Positions 1-7,933 of a stretch of 64,000 nucleotides of DNA are shown one piece after another. Position 1 is the stretch's first letter; every line of letters begins with the position of its first letter. The translations under genes were made by a program, and so were the position numbers. Under the pieces are notes generated by a model. It ran no database searches. It had not been told where the DNA came from and saw nothing but the letters and a program-made list of their open reading frames with translations. This DNA is from Streptomyces sp. NBC_01198 (GTDB lineage: Bacteria > Actinomycetota > Actinomycetes > Streptomycetales > Streptomycetaceae). Location: positions 7,387,001-7,451,000 of the forward strand of contig NZ_CP108568.1 in the NCBI RefSeq assembly GCF_036010485.1, given 5' to 3'.

Positions 1-169
1 CCTCGAAGGTCACGAAGTCGAGCAGGGCGTGCTCGGCCTCGCGGACCGCGTCCACCCAGTAGGCGGCGTCGAACAGTTCGCGGGGACGGGCGCCCGGCTC
101 GCGCCAGGCGGCGGGGTGCCAGCCGGCGTCCGACAGGGCGACGGCGAGATGGAGCGGGGGTACGGACAT
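1..169 (-). CDS. LLM-class flavin-dependent monooxygenase, N-terminal fragment (runs off window)
   Basis: The first 56 codons of a minus-strand gene that continues beyond the left edge. The protein begins MSVPPLHLAVALSDAGWHPA and continues with FDAAYWVDAVREAEHALLDF, the opening beta strand and first helix of the luciferase-like monooxygenase fold in the NtaA/SnaA/DszA branch. Family members use FMNH2 and oxygen to oxidise sulfones, sulfonates, S-substituted cysteines or aminopolycarboxylates; the substrate cannot be told here. The start is supported by a GAGGAAGG ribosome-binding site 7-8 nt upstream. A cysteine-type leader peptide lies 139 nt upstream on the same strand, which points to sulfur metabolism. 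Only a third or less of the gene is visible, so family assignment is good and function is open. Confidence 0.72.
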   Translation of the reverse strand, partial: MSVPPLHLAVALSDAGWHPAAWREPGARPRELFDAAYWVDAVREAEHALLDFVTFE

Positions 170-307
170 GCGGGGTGCCTTCCTCGATCGACCGGGAGGT
201 GGGCGCGACCGGCAGGCCGTACGCGTGCGGGGCGCCGCCCGTGCTGTGACGAGGACGGGGGCCGGCAGGAACGTGCGGCGGGGAGGGTCGCGCGGCAGTG
301 GGCCGGG

Positions 308-448
308 TCAGGCGCAACAGAGTGCGCCGGCCACCCTCGCGAGGTCGATGTGCTGCCGCCCGTACAGGCGCACGTGCGGTCCGCCCGGCACCAGCAGGCG
401 TACCGCGGCGGGGTGGAAGACGGCGTGGTGAGGCCGGGTCGCACCCAT
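308..448 (-). CDS. 46-residue leader peptide, probable cysteine-responsive attenuator (leader 1)
   Basis: A 46-codon ORF starting ATG behind a GAGGGGG ribosome-binding site and ending GRQHIDLARVAGALCCA-stop. Actinobacteria carry short 'putative leader peptides' with an (R)xH(V/I)DLxRVxSAxC end upstream of sulfur-assimilation and cysteine genes; the H-I-D-L-x-R-V-A-x-A-L-C-C end matches that pattern. The known logic is that ribosomes stalling at the Cys codons when cysteine is short alter RNA folding and raise expression of the next gene. Here the next gene is the flavin monooxygenase at 169. The leader RNA between 307 and 170 has a GC-rich inverted segment near 228-241 but no clear U-tract terminator. 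A second leader of the same kind lies at 5407-5529. Confidence 0.7.
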   Translation of the reverse strand: MGATRPHHAVFHPAAVRLLVPGGPHVRLYGRQHIDLARVAGALCCA

Positions 449-490
449 GCCGTCACCCCCTCGTCCTGGCCGAACGGCCGTTGTCCTGCG

Positions 491-520
491 AAGCTAACCC
501 GGGTCCCCCGCCCGGCGCAA
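491..520 (-). promoter_or_regulatory. Probable promoter of leader 1
   Basis: On the minus strand TTGCGC (520-515) and TAGCTT (496-491) are separated by 18 nt, a plausible housekeeping promoter. Its start site would fall near 484, about 36 nt before the leader ATG. Confidence 0.45.
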
Positions 521-525
521 TCCCC

Positions 526-558
526 GTCCGGCGGGCGGGCGTCACCCGCCCGCCGGAC
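526..558 (-). terminator. Strong hairpin after the MDR oxidoreductase gene
   Basis: A perfect 14-bp stem (526-539 with 545-558) and a 5-nt loop begins 5 nt after the stop codon at 564. No T-run follows, as is common in high-GC actinobacteria. It separates the transporter operon from the leader 1 transcript. Confidence 0.75.
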
Positions 559-563
559 AGGCC

Positions 564-1487
564 CTACCGGCCGCCGACCTCGATGACGATCTTGCCCCGG
601 GTGTGGCCCTCCTCCACCGCGCGGAGCGCCTGGCCGGCCTCGGCGAGCGGGAAGACCCGGGTCACCAGCGGGTCAAGGTCTCCGGCGGTCACCAGCAAGG
701 CCACCGCGTCGAGGACCGCGCCGGTGCGCTCGCGCACGATCGCGCTGCCGCCCAGCTCCGTGACGAGCGCCTTGTCGGCGCCGCTGAGCAGCCGGGACCG
801 GTCGGTCAGCAGCTCGGCCAGCTCGCGCAGCGAGGCACCGCCGACGAGGTCCAGGACCCCGTCGACCCCGTCGGGAGCCGCCGCGCGGACGCGCTCGGCC
901 ACGCCCTCCCCCGAGGTGACATGGACGGCGCCCAGCGACTCGGCCAGGTCGCGCTTCACCTCGCTCCCGGTGCCGATCACGGCCAGCCCGGTATGCCGGG
1001 CGATCTGGACCGCGGCCACCCCGACGCCGCCGCCGACGCCGTTGACGAGCAGCGTCGCGCCGGATGGCAGGGCGAGCTGGTTCACGGCGTCGTACGCCGT
1101 CGCCGCCGCGACCGGCAGCGCGGCCGCGTCCGTCCAGGACAGCCCGGACGGCTTGTGCGCGGTGCCGCCGGCGGGGACCAGGGTGTACTCGGCGTAGCCG
1201 CCGGTGTCGGTGCTGCCGAACACCTCGTCGCCGACCGCGAAGCCCTCGACGCCGGGGCCGACCTCCTCGACCGTCCCCGCGGCCTCGCTGCCGAACACCG
1301 ACGGCAGGTCGGTGGCCCGCCCGCCGGCCCGCCGGTAGCCGGTGCGGCGCTTCCAGTCCACCGGGTTGACGCCCGCGGCCCGTACCGCGATCAGCAGTTG
1401 CCCGGGACCCGGCACCGGTCGCGGGAGGTCGGCGAAGGTCTCGGTCTCGGGGCCGCCGAAGGCGGTGTGGACGAAGGCGGTGGGCAT
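564..1487 (-). CDS. NADP-dependent MDR-family oxidoreductase (quinone oxidoreductase-like)
   Basis: A 307-residue zinc-independent medium-chain dehydrogenase/reductase. The GroES-like N-terminal half holds AAGVNPVDWKRRTGY and the GDEVFGSTDTGGYAEY segment, and the Rossmann half has NGVGGGVGVAAVQIA for NAD(P)H binding. The usual structural and catalytic zinc ligands are absent, as in quinone oxidoreductases. It probably reduces an enone or quinone in the cytoplasm. Start ATG at 1487 follows GAGGAG. It is the last gene of the minus-strand run that begins with the ABC transporter, 23 nt after the acetyltransferase, so co-transcription is likely; a role in the same sulfur pathway is only inferred. 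Confidence 0.82.
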   Translation of the reverse strand: MPTAFVHTAFGGPETETFADLPRPVPGPGQLLIAVRAAGVNPVDWKRRTGYRRAGGRATDLPSVFGSEAAGTVEEVGPGVEGFAVGDEVFGSTDTGGYAEYTLVPAGGTAHKPSGLSWTDAAALPVAAATAYDAVNQLALPSGATLLVNGVGGGVGVAAVQIARHTGLAVIGTGSEVKRDLAESLGAVHVTSGEGVAERVRAAAPDGVDGVLDLVGGASLRELAELLTDRSRLLSGADKALVTELGGSAIVRERTGAVLDAVALLVTAGDLDPLVTRVFPLAEAGQALRAVEEGHTRGKIVIEVGGR

Positions 1488-1510
1488 GGCGTGCTCCTCG
1501 GATGTACGGG

Positions 1511-2260
1511 TCAGCGGTCGGCGGGGACCTGGAGGAAGTGGAAGAGGGTGGTGCGGCGCAGCGTGAAGCCGATCGACTCGTAGAGCCGTATCGCACCGGT
1601 GTTCACCGCCGCCGCATGCAGGAACGGCGTGTCGCCGCGGGCGGTGATGCCGGCCGCCACATGGCGGACCAGCCGGGTGGCCAGGCCCTGGCCCCGGTGC
1701 TGCTGGTCGGTGCACACCGCGCTGATCTCGGTCCAGCCGGGCGGCCGCAGCCGCTCCCCTGCCATCGCCACCAGCCGGCCCTCCCGGCGGATGCCGTAGT
1801 ACGCGCCCATCTCGACGGTGCGCGCCAGGAAGGGCCCGGGCTTGGCGCGACCCACCAGCTCCAGCATCTCGGGGATGTCGGCGCGGCCCAGCCGCTCGGC
1901 CTCCGGGTCGTCGGCGGTCCGCAGCGACGTCGCCACCAGCTGGACGCCGTCCGCGGGGGCGCCGGCCGCCCAGCCCGCGGGCACCGCGGGGATACCGGCG
2001 AGCGCGAAGGAGTTGCCGGCGCCGACCAGCTCGGCCAGGTCGTCCCAGGCCTGCGGGTCGTCGGGGTCGGCGATCGCCACGAAGGGCGACACGTCCGGCT
2101 GGTAGCGGGCGGCCAGGCCGGCGGTCTCGGCGAGATGCCGGTGCGCGCCGGACAGTGCGGCCCACACCGCGTTGTCCAGCACGTGCGGGCCGGGCCCCGC
2201 GTGCCTGGCCTGCGGGAACGGTCGGGAACGCCGGGGCTGGGGCGGGAGGCTGGTGGACAT
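1511..2260 (-). CDS. GNAT-family N-acetyltransferase (FR47-like)
   Basis: A 249-residue protein whose C-terminal third is a GNAT fold: AVCTDQQHRGQGLATRLVRH contains the acetyl-CoA pyrophosphate loop (R/Q-x-x-G-x-G/A, residues 189-194), and AAAVNTGAIRLYESIGF is the usual motif B. The N-terminal 120 residues are a lid-like domain seen in FR47-type acetyltransferases. The substrate is probably an amino acid or amine. It lies between an amino-acid transporter and oxidoreductase genes; in Bacillus sulfur-salvage operons (yxe and ytm) an acetyltransferase N-acetylates S-substituted cysteines before a flavin monooxygenase acts. The start chosen gives MSTSLPPQPRR; the GGAG site is rather far (12 nt). 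Confidence 0.8.
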   Translation of the reverse strand: MSTSLPPQPRRSRPFPQARHAGPGPHVLDNAVWAALSGAHRHLAETAGLAARYQPDVSPFVAIADPDDPQAWDDLAELVGAGNSFALAGIPAVPAGWAAGAPADGVQLVATSLRTADDPEAERLGRADIPEMLELVGRAKPGPFLARTVEMGAYYGIRREGRLVAMAGERLRPPGWTEISAVCTDQQHRGQGLATRLVRHVAAGITARGDTPFLHAAAVNTGAIRLYESIGFTLRRTTLFHFLQVPADR

Positions 2261-2361
2261 GGCCGGGGTGGTGCTCCGTTCTGCGCCTGCTCGTCGGCAC
2301 TCGTGGACGACAACCGGGTCGGGGGCCGGGATAGTCCTGGCCCGGGGCGGTCCTGCGCGGT

Positions 2362-3384
2362 TCAGGAGTTGGTCACCGGCAGTCCCGGCGGGTTGATCTG
2401 CGAGCTGGGCAGGCCCTCGTTGCTGAGATTCCAGGCGGCCAGCCAGGTGCGGTACTGCCCGCCCGCGATGAGGTGGTTGATCGCGTCGGCGAGCGGCTTG
2501 GCCAGCCCGCTGTCCTTCTTCGCCGTCGCGCAGATCAGCCCCTGCAGGCTCGCCCCCGCGCCGGAGAAGGTGCCCGCGCTGCGGGTCGCGTTCGGTGTGC
2601 CCGCGGTCGTGGTGACGTGGTAGGCCACGCTCGGGTTGGGTGCGAAGTAGGCGTCGATCTTGCGGGAGGACAGCGCCAGGTAGGTGCTGTTTGCCTCCTG
2701 GAAGTACTTGACGGTGAGCTTCTTGCCCTCCGCCTTGAGCTGGCGCTGCCACGTCAGCAGGATCTTCTCCTGGTTGGTGCCCGAGCCCACCGCCACGGTC
2801 CGGCCGGCCAGGTTCCGGTAGTCGCCGCCGAAGTTCCAGGTGTCGTCCTTGCGCACCTCGAAGCCCAGGTTGTCCTTGCGGTAGCAGGCGAAGTCGTAGT
2901 GCTCCTTGCGCTGCTCGGTGTCGGTGATGTTGGAGAAGCCCACGTCGGACTTACCGCTGTCCAGGCCGACGAAGAGGTTGTCCCAGGTCGCGTTGTGGAA
3001 GACCGGCTTGAGACCGAGGACCGCGGCGACCAGTCGGCCCAGGTCGGGCTCCGAGCCGGTGAGGGTCTTCTGGTCGGTGCCGACGTAGCCGATCGGCGGG
3101 GAGCCCGCGGGCAGGAAGCCGAGCCCGATGGACAGCTCGCCCTTGTCGGCGATCGCCTTCGGGAGTTCGGCGCGGATCGCGGCCACCTCGGACACCGCGA
3201 TGGAGGTCTGCTCGGCGGCGCCGTTGGACACCGCCCCGACGACCACCGTGCCGTCGGCGGTGGAAGCGGGGGGCGCCGCCGCGTCGGAAGTGCTGTCACT
3301 GCCGCAGGCCCCCAGGGTCAGGGCCAGCGAGGCGACGGCGGCGGCGGTCAGGACGGATCGGTGGCGGCGACGGAGGCGAGGCAT
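2362..3384 (-). CDS. Amino-acid ABC transporter substrate-binding lipoprotein
   Basis: A 340-residue family 3 (amino acid) solute-binding protein. A lipoprotein signal ends LALTLGAC with the lipidated Cys at 27, so the mature protein is tethered outside the membrane. PPIGYVGTDQKTLTGSEPDL, the NITDTEQRKEHYDF segment and the VAVGSGTNQEKIL segment are typical of polar-amino-acid or cystine binders. Third gene of the transporter set: permease, ATPase, then this gene 32 nt after the ATPase stop. The Cys-type leader at the operon head suggests cystine or an S-modified cysteine as ligand, but specificity cannot be read from sequence. Confidence 0.87.
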   Translation of the reverse strand: MPRLRRRHRSVLTAAAVASLALTLGACGSDSTSDAAAPPASTADGTVVVGAVSNGAAEQTSIAVSEVAAIRAELPKAIADKGELSIGLGFLPAGSPPIGYVGTDQKTLTGSEPDLGRLVAAVLGLKPVFHNATWDNLFVGLDSGKSDVGFSNITDTEQRKEHYDFACYRKDNLGFEVRKDDTWNFGGDYRNLAGRTVAVGSGTNQEKILLTWQRQLKAEGKKLTVKYFQEANSTYLALSSRKIDAYFAPNPSVAYHVTTTAGTPNATRSAGTFSGAGASLQGLICATAKKDSGLAKPLADAINHLIAGGQYRTWLAAWNLSNEGLPSSQINPPGLPVTNS

Positions 3385-3416
3385 GGGCGTCCTTGAGGTC
3401 GGGAGGGGCAGCGGGG

Positions 3417-4211
3417 TCAGAGGACCCGGCTGAGGAATTCACGGGTACGCGGGTGCGCGGGAGCGTCCAGCACCTGGGCCGGTGGGCCCTGCTCGACGAT
3501 CAGCCCGCCGTCGAGGAAGACCACGGTGTCGGCCACCTCGCGGGCGAAGCCGATCTCGTGGGTGACGATGATCAGCGTGGTGCCGCTGGTGGCGAGGTCC
3601 TTGATGACGTCGAGTACCTCGCCGACCAGTTCGGGGTCCAGCGCCGAGGTCGGTTCGTCGAAGAGGATCACGCCCGGCTCCAGGGCCAGCGCTCGGGCGA
3701 TGGCCACCCGCTGCTGCTGCCCGCCGGACAGCTGCCGGGGGTAGGCGTCGGCCTTGTCGGCGAGCCCCACCCTGGCCAGCAGGGTCCGGGCCAGCTGCTG
3801 CGCCTGCGCCCGGTTCCTGCGGCCGGTGGCGACCGGTGCGGCGGCCACGTTGTCCAGCACGGTCAGGTGCGGGAAGAGGTTGAAGCTCTGGAAGACGAAG
3901 CCGATCCGGCCGCGCTGGGCGAGGATGGCCCGCTCGCTGATCTCCTTCAGGCGTCCCCGGTGCCGCCGCACCCCGATCAGCTCGCCGTCCACGCTGACGT
4001 GGCCGATGTCCAGCTTCTCCAGGTGGTTGACCGCCCGCAGCAGGGTGGACTTCCCCGATCCCGACGGCCCGAGGATCACCGTGACCTGGCCGGGCGGCAC
4101 GGTCAGGTCGACACCGGAGAGCACCTGGTGGGTGCCGTACGCCTTGTGTGCGTTGTGGATGCTCACGGCGGCGGGCCGCGGCGCCGTGCTGTCCTGCGTG
4201 ACGGTGCTCAT
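3417..4211 (-). CDS. Amino-acid ABC transporter ATP-binding protein
   Basis: 264 residues with a full ABC ATPase set: Walker A GPSGSGKST, Q-loop in FVFQSFNLFPHLTV, signature LSGGQQQRVAIARAL, Walker B VILFDEPTSALDPEL and H-loop VTHEIGF. It closely follows the GlnQ/HisP/TcyC class and powers import through the permease encoded just upstream. The start codon overlaps the permease stop by 4 bp (ATGA), so the two are translationally coupled. An extra short segment (VRRHRGRLKEISERA) between Walker A and the Q-loop is common in this subgroup. Confidence 0.93.
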   Translation of the reverse strand: MSTVTQDSTAPRPAAVSIHNAHKAYGTHQVLSGVDLTVPPGQVTVILGPSGSGKSTLLRAVNHLEKLDIGHVSVDGELIGVRRHRGRLKEISERAILAQRGRIGFVFQSFNLFPHLTVLDNVAAAPVATGRRNRAQAQQLARTLLARVGLADKADAYPRQLSGGQQQRVAIARALALEPGVILFDEPTSALDPELVGEVLDVIKDLATSGTTLIIVTHEIGFAREVADTVVFLDGGLIVEQGPPAQVLDAPAHPRTREFLSRVL

Positions 4212-5218
4212 CCGGCCGCTCCGATCGCGATCCGCGCCCGCACGTCCCGCAACCGGGTGCGCAGCTGCTGCAGCGGGGTGGGCGGCAGGGAACGCAGGGC
4301 GCCGCGGGAGAAGTACCGCTCGACGTAGAACTGGATCAGCGACACGACGCTGGTGAGGATGACGTACCAGGTCGTGGCGACCAGCAGCAGCGGCACCACG
4401 TCGCTCGGGTACGTGCTGCCCAGCGACTCGACCTGGCCGAACAGGTCGAGCAGCGAGACGTAGAAGACCAGGGACGTGCTCTTGACCAGGCCGATCAGCT
4501 GGTTGACGTAGCTGGGGACGATGGTCCGCAGCGCCTGCGGGAAGACGATCCGGGTGAACTGGTAGCCGCGCGGCATGCCGAGGGCGGCCGCCGCCTCGTG
4601 CTGCCCCTGGTCCACCGAGAGCACCCCGCCCCTGACCACCTCGGCGGCGAAGGCCGCCTCGTTGAGGCTGAGGCCGACGATGGCGACCACCTGCTCGGAG
4701 GCCAGCTTCGACTCGTCGAAGTGCAGCAGACCCGGGCCGAACGGCACCCCCAGGGTCACCGTCCGGTAGAGCGCGCCGAAGTTGTAGAGGAAGAGCAGCA
4801 GCACGATCAGCGGGATCGAGCGGAGCAGCCAGACGTACACCCAGCTGACCGTGCGCAGCACCGGGCTGGGCGACAGCCGGGCCACCGCGAGCACGATGCC
4901 GCCGAGCAGCCCGAACAGCGCGCTCCACGCGGCGACCTTGAGGGTGATCAGCAGCCCGTCGACGATCACCGGACGCAGGAACCAGTAGCGGTACCGGTCC
5001 CACTGGAAGAAGGGGTTGGTGACCAGCCCGTGCGCGACCTGCGCGACGACGAGAAGGACCACCGCGGTCAGCAGCCAGCGCCCCGGGTGCCGCAGCGGGA
5101 CGACCCGCTGGGCCGACAGCACGTCCGGCGGCTTGCCGGACGGGCCTGGCGGAGGTCCGGGTCTCTCGGTGGCGGACGGGGGCGCGCCTGCGGTGGCAGG
5201 CGGGGGCGATTCGTTCAT
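4208..5218 (-). CDS. Amino-acid ABC transporter permease
   Basis: 336 residues of the HisM/GlnP permease type. A Pro-rich cytoplasmic N-terminus of about 45 residues precedes about five to six membrane segments. The EAA loop that docks with the ATPase is HEAAAALGMPRGYQFTRIVF. The Arg-rich C-terminal tail is cytoplasmic. It is the first structural gene of the operon; 188 nt of leader RNA separate it from leader peptide 2. A single permease gene implies a homodimeric channel or a missing partner. Confidence 0.9.
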   Translation of the reverse strand: MNESPPPATAGAPPSATERPGPPPGPSGKPPDVLSAQRVVPLRHPGRWLLTAVVLLVVAQVAHGLVTNPFFQWDRYRYWFLRPVIVDGLLITLKVAAWSALFGLLGGIVLAVARLSPSPVLRTVSWVYVWLLRSIPLIVLLLFLYNFGALYRTVTLGVPFGPGLLHFDESKLASEQVVAIVGLSLNEAAFAAEVVRGGVLSVDQGQHEAAAALGMPRGYQFTRIVFPQALRTIVPSYVNQLIGLVKSTSLVFYVSLLDLFGQVESLGSTYPSDVVPLLLVATTWYVILTSVVSLIQFYVERYFSRGALRSLPPTPLQQLRTRLRDVRARIAIGAAG

Positions 5219-5246
5219 CGGGTGACTCCAGCGCGAAGCAGGTGGT

Positions 5247-5262
5247 GCCGCACGGCTGCGGC
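5247..5262 (-). promoter_or_regulatory. Hairpin in the transporter leader RNA
   Basis: A 6-bp perfect stem (5247-5252 with 5257-5262) and 4-nt loop lies 29-44 nt upstream of the permease start, between leader peptide 2 and the operon. It is a candidate part of an attenuation switch; several other GC-rich inverted segments are present, and I cannot tell which fold matters. Confidence 0.3.
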
Positions 5263-5406
5263 GGGGAGCCGGCCGGGGAGGCGGTGCGGGAGGGGCCGGA
5301 GCTGAGCACGGAAGGGTGCACAGGCAAGGGCAGGCGGGCCGGCGGTGCCGCGGGCCTGATCTGGTGTCAGCGGCGCCCGGCGGCCGGCGGTGGTGTACTC
5401 AGCCGG

Positions 5407-5529
5407 TCAGCGGCGACACAGCGCGGCGCTGACGCGGAGCACATCGACATGCCAGGACAGGAAAGCCGGCGTGCGGCGGTGTCGTCGACACGCTGCCGTC
5501 CCGTTTCCTGCGTCCATGTCGGCCACCAT
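5407..5529 (-). CDS. Leader peptide 2, probable cysteine-responsive attenuator of the ABC transporter operon
   Basis: A short ORF ending LSWHVDVLRVSAALCRR-stop, matching the actinobacterial HVDLxRVxSAxCRx leader-peptide ending. With the ATG at 5529 it is 40 residues; an in-frame ATG at 5517 would give 36. Neither has a strong ribosome-binding site. Two Cys codons are present (one mid-peptide, one three codons before the stop). It lies 188 nt upstream of the permease gene on the same strand. Presence of the same signature before both the transporter and the flavin monooxygenase implies one cysteine-starvation regulon. Confidence 0.7.
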   Translation of the reverse strand: MVADMDAGNGTAACRRHRRTPAFLSWHVDVLRVSAALCRR

Positions 5530-5605
5530 CGTCCGTGTGCGGGTACGGTGCCGCGTCGCGGCCCGGTGTTGCGGCGGCCGGCGGTGATCCGGCGGCACGG
5601 GCCGT

Positions 5606-5635
5606 AACGTTGGCATCGGGCGCAGGGCGTGTCAA
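5606..5635 (-). promoter_or_regulatory. Probable promoter of the transporter/leader 2 transcript
   Basis: On the minus strand a consensus TTGACA (5635-5630) is followed after 18 nt by AACGTT (5611-5606). The start site would lie about 70 nt upstream of leader peptide 2, and nothing else in 5530-5707 looks coding. Confidence 0.45.
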
Positions 5636-5707
5636 CGACGGGGCGCCCGCGATGTCCGGCTCTGCGGAGATTGACCAGCCGTCACGGGCGCTGGTTTCAT
5701 ACGCCGT

Positions 5708-6319
5708 TCAAAAACGCAGCCCCTCGGCGAGCAGCGCGAACTGCCGGTCATAGAGCGCGACCAGATCCACCGAGCCGTCCCGCTGCACCCAGTGCTTGAC
5801 CACCGCGGTGGACACCGCGATCAGCGCGGCCGCGGCGCAGTGCACGTCCAGGTCGTCGGGGTCGCGGCCGGTGCGCTCGCTGATCACCGCGGCCACCACG
5901 TCCTGGCTGCGCTGCAGCTCGTCCCAGGAACGCGCCCTGATGGCCGGGTCGGTGAAACCGAGCCGGGTGCGCAGCAGCAGCTCGTCGTGGTCGGCCTGCA
6001 GCAGCCGCCCGAGCGAGTCGGTCAGCGCGTGCCGCAGCGAGTCGATGATCGGCTCGCCGGGCGGCCGGGCCCGCAGCGCCTCGACGAGAGCGGGGTCGTA
6101 CTCGTCGTCGAGGACGACGTCCTCCTTGGTCGGGAAGTAGCGGAAGAAGGTGCTGGGGGAGACCTCGGCCGCGTCGGCGATCTGGTCGACGGTGGTGGCC
6201 TCGTAGCCCTGGGCGGCGAAGAGGCGGTAGGCCTCGCGCCTGATCGTCCGCAGGGTGCGCTGCTTCTTGCGCTCCCGCAGGCCCGGTTCCGGCGCGGTCG
6301 GGGTCTCCTTGGCGTTCAT
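5708..6319 (-). CDS. TetR-family transcriptional repressor of the adjacent efflux pump
   Basis: 203 residues. The N-terminal HTH covers about residues 24-68 (TLRTIRREAYRLFAAQGYEA, then VDQIADAAEVSPSTFFRYF), and an all-helical ligand domain follows. The start overlaps the stop of the MFS gene by 4 bp, so repressor and pump are made together, the usual arrangement for autoregulated drug efflux. The likely operator is the inverted repeat upstream of the MFS gene. Confidence 0.9.
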   Translation of the reverse strand: MNAKETPTAPEPGLRERKKQRTLRTIRREAYRLFAAQGYEATTVDQIADAAEVSPSTFFRYFPTKEDVVLDDEYDPALVEALRARPPGEPIIDSLRHALTDSLGRLLQADHDELLLRTRLGFTDPAIRARSWDELQRSQDVVAAVISERTGRDPDDLDVHCAAAALIAVSTAVVKHWVQRDGSVDLVALYDRQFALLAEGLRF

Positions 6320-7926
6320 GCCAGCGATTGTCCGTGGTCGGCGGTGCTCGTGGCGACCTCGCGCGCGGGCGGGACGGTGTCCCCGGCCGCGGCCTTACGC
6401 TCAGTGCCGCCGGCCGCGCGGGCGGGCAGGAAGACGGCGGCGAGGACGGCCGCGGTCAGCGAGATGGCCGCGCAGACCAGCAGCGCCAGGCTCATGCCGT
6501 GCACGAAGGCCAGGTGCGACGAGGCCAGCAGGTCCGGGTCGTGCAGCCGCGCCGCCACCGCGCCCGCGCCGCTCACCGAGTCGCGCGCGGTGCCCGCGGC
6601 CGCTGCTGGCAGCCCGCCGGTGTCCAGCCGGGCGAGATACCCCGCGCTCAGCAGGCTGCCAAGGCCGGCCACCCCGAGTACCCCGCCGACCTGCTGCACG
6701 GTCTCCAGCAGGCTGGTGCCGCGGCCCGACCGCTCGGCGGGCAGCGACGCCATCACCAGGCTGGTGGCCGGCACCACGGCGAGGCCGAACCCGAAGCCGG
6801 TCATGGTCAGCCACAGCGCCGCGTAGGCGTATCCGTCGCCGCCGCCGGTGCCCGCGCCGACCAGGGTGCCCGCGGCGAACACCAGCAGCCCGGCCGGTAC
6901 CACCACCCGCGTGCCCAGCCGCGGCACCAGCGTCTCGCCCAGCGTGGCGGCGGCCATCAGCCCGCCGATCAGCGGCAGGATCCGCAGGCCCGTGCCGAGC
7001 GCGTCGTGCCCGAGCACCACCTGCAGATACTGCGGCACGACGAACATGATGCCCATCAGCGCGAAGTTCACGAAGACCGCGATCAGCGTGCCCCAGCGGA
7101 ACCGCGGGTCGGCGAACAGCCGCAGGTCCACCAGCGGGTGCGGGAACCTGCGCTGCCACACCGCGAAGACCGCCAGCAGCGCCACGCCCCCGCCGACGCC
7201 GCCCAGCACCTCGGGGCTGCCCCAGCCGTCGTCCGGGACCAGGATGGTGCCGTAGACGAGCGCGGTGATGCCCAGGGCGCTGAGCACGGTGCCGACCGTG
7301 TCGAAAGGCGCGGCCGCGGTGCGCTCCCGCGTCCGGTCGGCGGGCAGCAGCCAGACACACGCGGCCAGCGCCAGCACGACCACCGGCACGTTGAAGAGGA
7401 ACACCGAGCCCCACCAGAAGTGGTTGAGCAGCCAGCCGCCGACCAGCGGCCCCACCGGCATGCCCACCGCGGTGGCCGCGGTCCACACGCCGATCGCCTT
7501 GGGCAGCTCGGCCCGGCCGAAGATCCGCGGCAGCACGGCCATCGACACCGGCATGATCATCGCCGCGGCCAGCCCGAGCACCGTCCGCACCGCGATCAGC
7601 TGCCCCGGCGAACCGGCCTGGGTGCCGGCCAGCGACGCCAGGCCGAACAGCGCGACACCGCCGATCAGCACCCGCTTGTGGCCGTGGCGGTCACCGAGCA
7701 GCCCGACCGGCAGCATCGCCACCGAGAGCGCCAGCAGGTAGCCGCCGTTGATCCACTGCAACTGGGCGCTGTCGGCACCGAGCTCACGGGACAGCGTGGG
7801 CAGCGCCACGGTGATGACGGTGCCGTCCAGCGCGATGATCAGCACGCTCAGCGTCAGGGCGGCCAGCGCCCACCACCGGCGCGGGGAGTTCGCCAGCGGG
7901 GGAGGGGCGGGTACGGGGACGGACAT
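6316..7926 (-). CDS. MFS drug:H+ antiporter, DHA2 (14-TM, EmrB/QacA) type
   Basis: 536 residues, the length of the 14-helix DHA2 family. Motif LPTLSRELGADSAQLQWING near the start, the GDRHGHKRVL loop between TM2 and TM3 (motif A) and the conserved WxxINxPV-like segment at WGSVFLFNVPVVV are visible. It exports hydrophobic drugs or toxic metabolites using the proton gradient. AGGAGG lies 7-8 nt before the ATG. First gene of a two-gene operon with the TetR repressor. Confidence 0.93.
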   Translation of the reverse strand: MSVPVPAPPPLANSPRRWWALAALTLSVLIIALDGTVITVALPTLSRELGADSAQLQWINGGYLLALSVAMLPVGLLGDRHGHKRVLIGGVALFGLASLAGTQAGSPGQLIAVRTVLGLAAAMIMPVSMAVLPRIFGRAELPKAIGVWTAATAVGMPVGPLVGGWLLNHFWWGSVFLFNVPVVVLALAACVWLLPADRTRERTAAAPFDTVGTVLSALGITALVYGTILVPDDGWGSPEVLGGVGGGVALLAVFAVWQRRFPHPLVDLRLFADPRFRWGTLIAVFVNFALMGIMFVVPQYLQVVLGHDALGTGLRILPLIGGLMAAATLGETLVPRLGTRVVVPAGLLVFAAGTLVGAGTGGGDGYAYAALWLTMTGFGFGLAVVPATSLVMASLPAERSGRGTSLLETVQQVGGVLGVAGLGSLLSAGYLARLDTGGLPAAAAGTARDSVSGAGAVAARLHDPDLLASSHLAFVHGMSLALLVCAAISLTAAVLAAVFLPARAAGGTERKAAAGDTVPPAREVATSTADHGQSLA

Positions 7927-7933
7927 GGCGACC

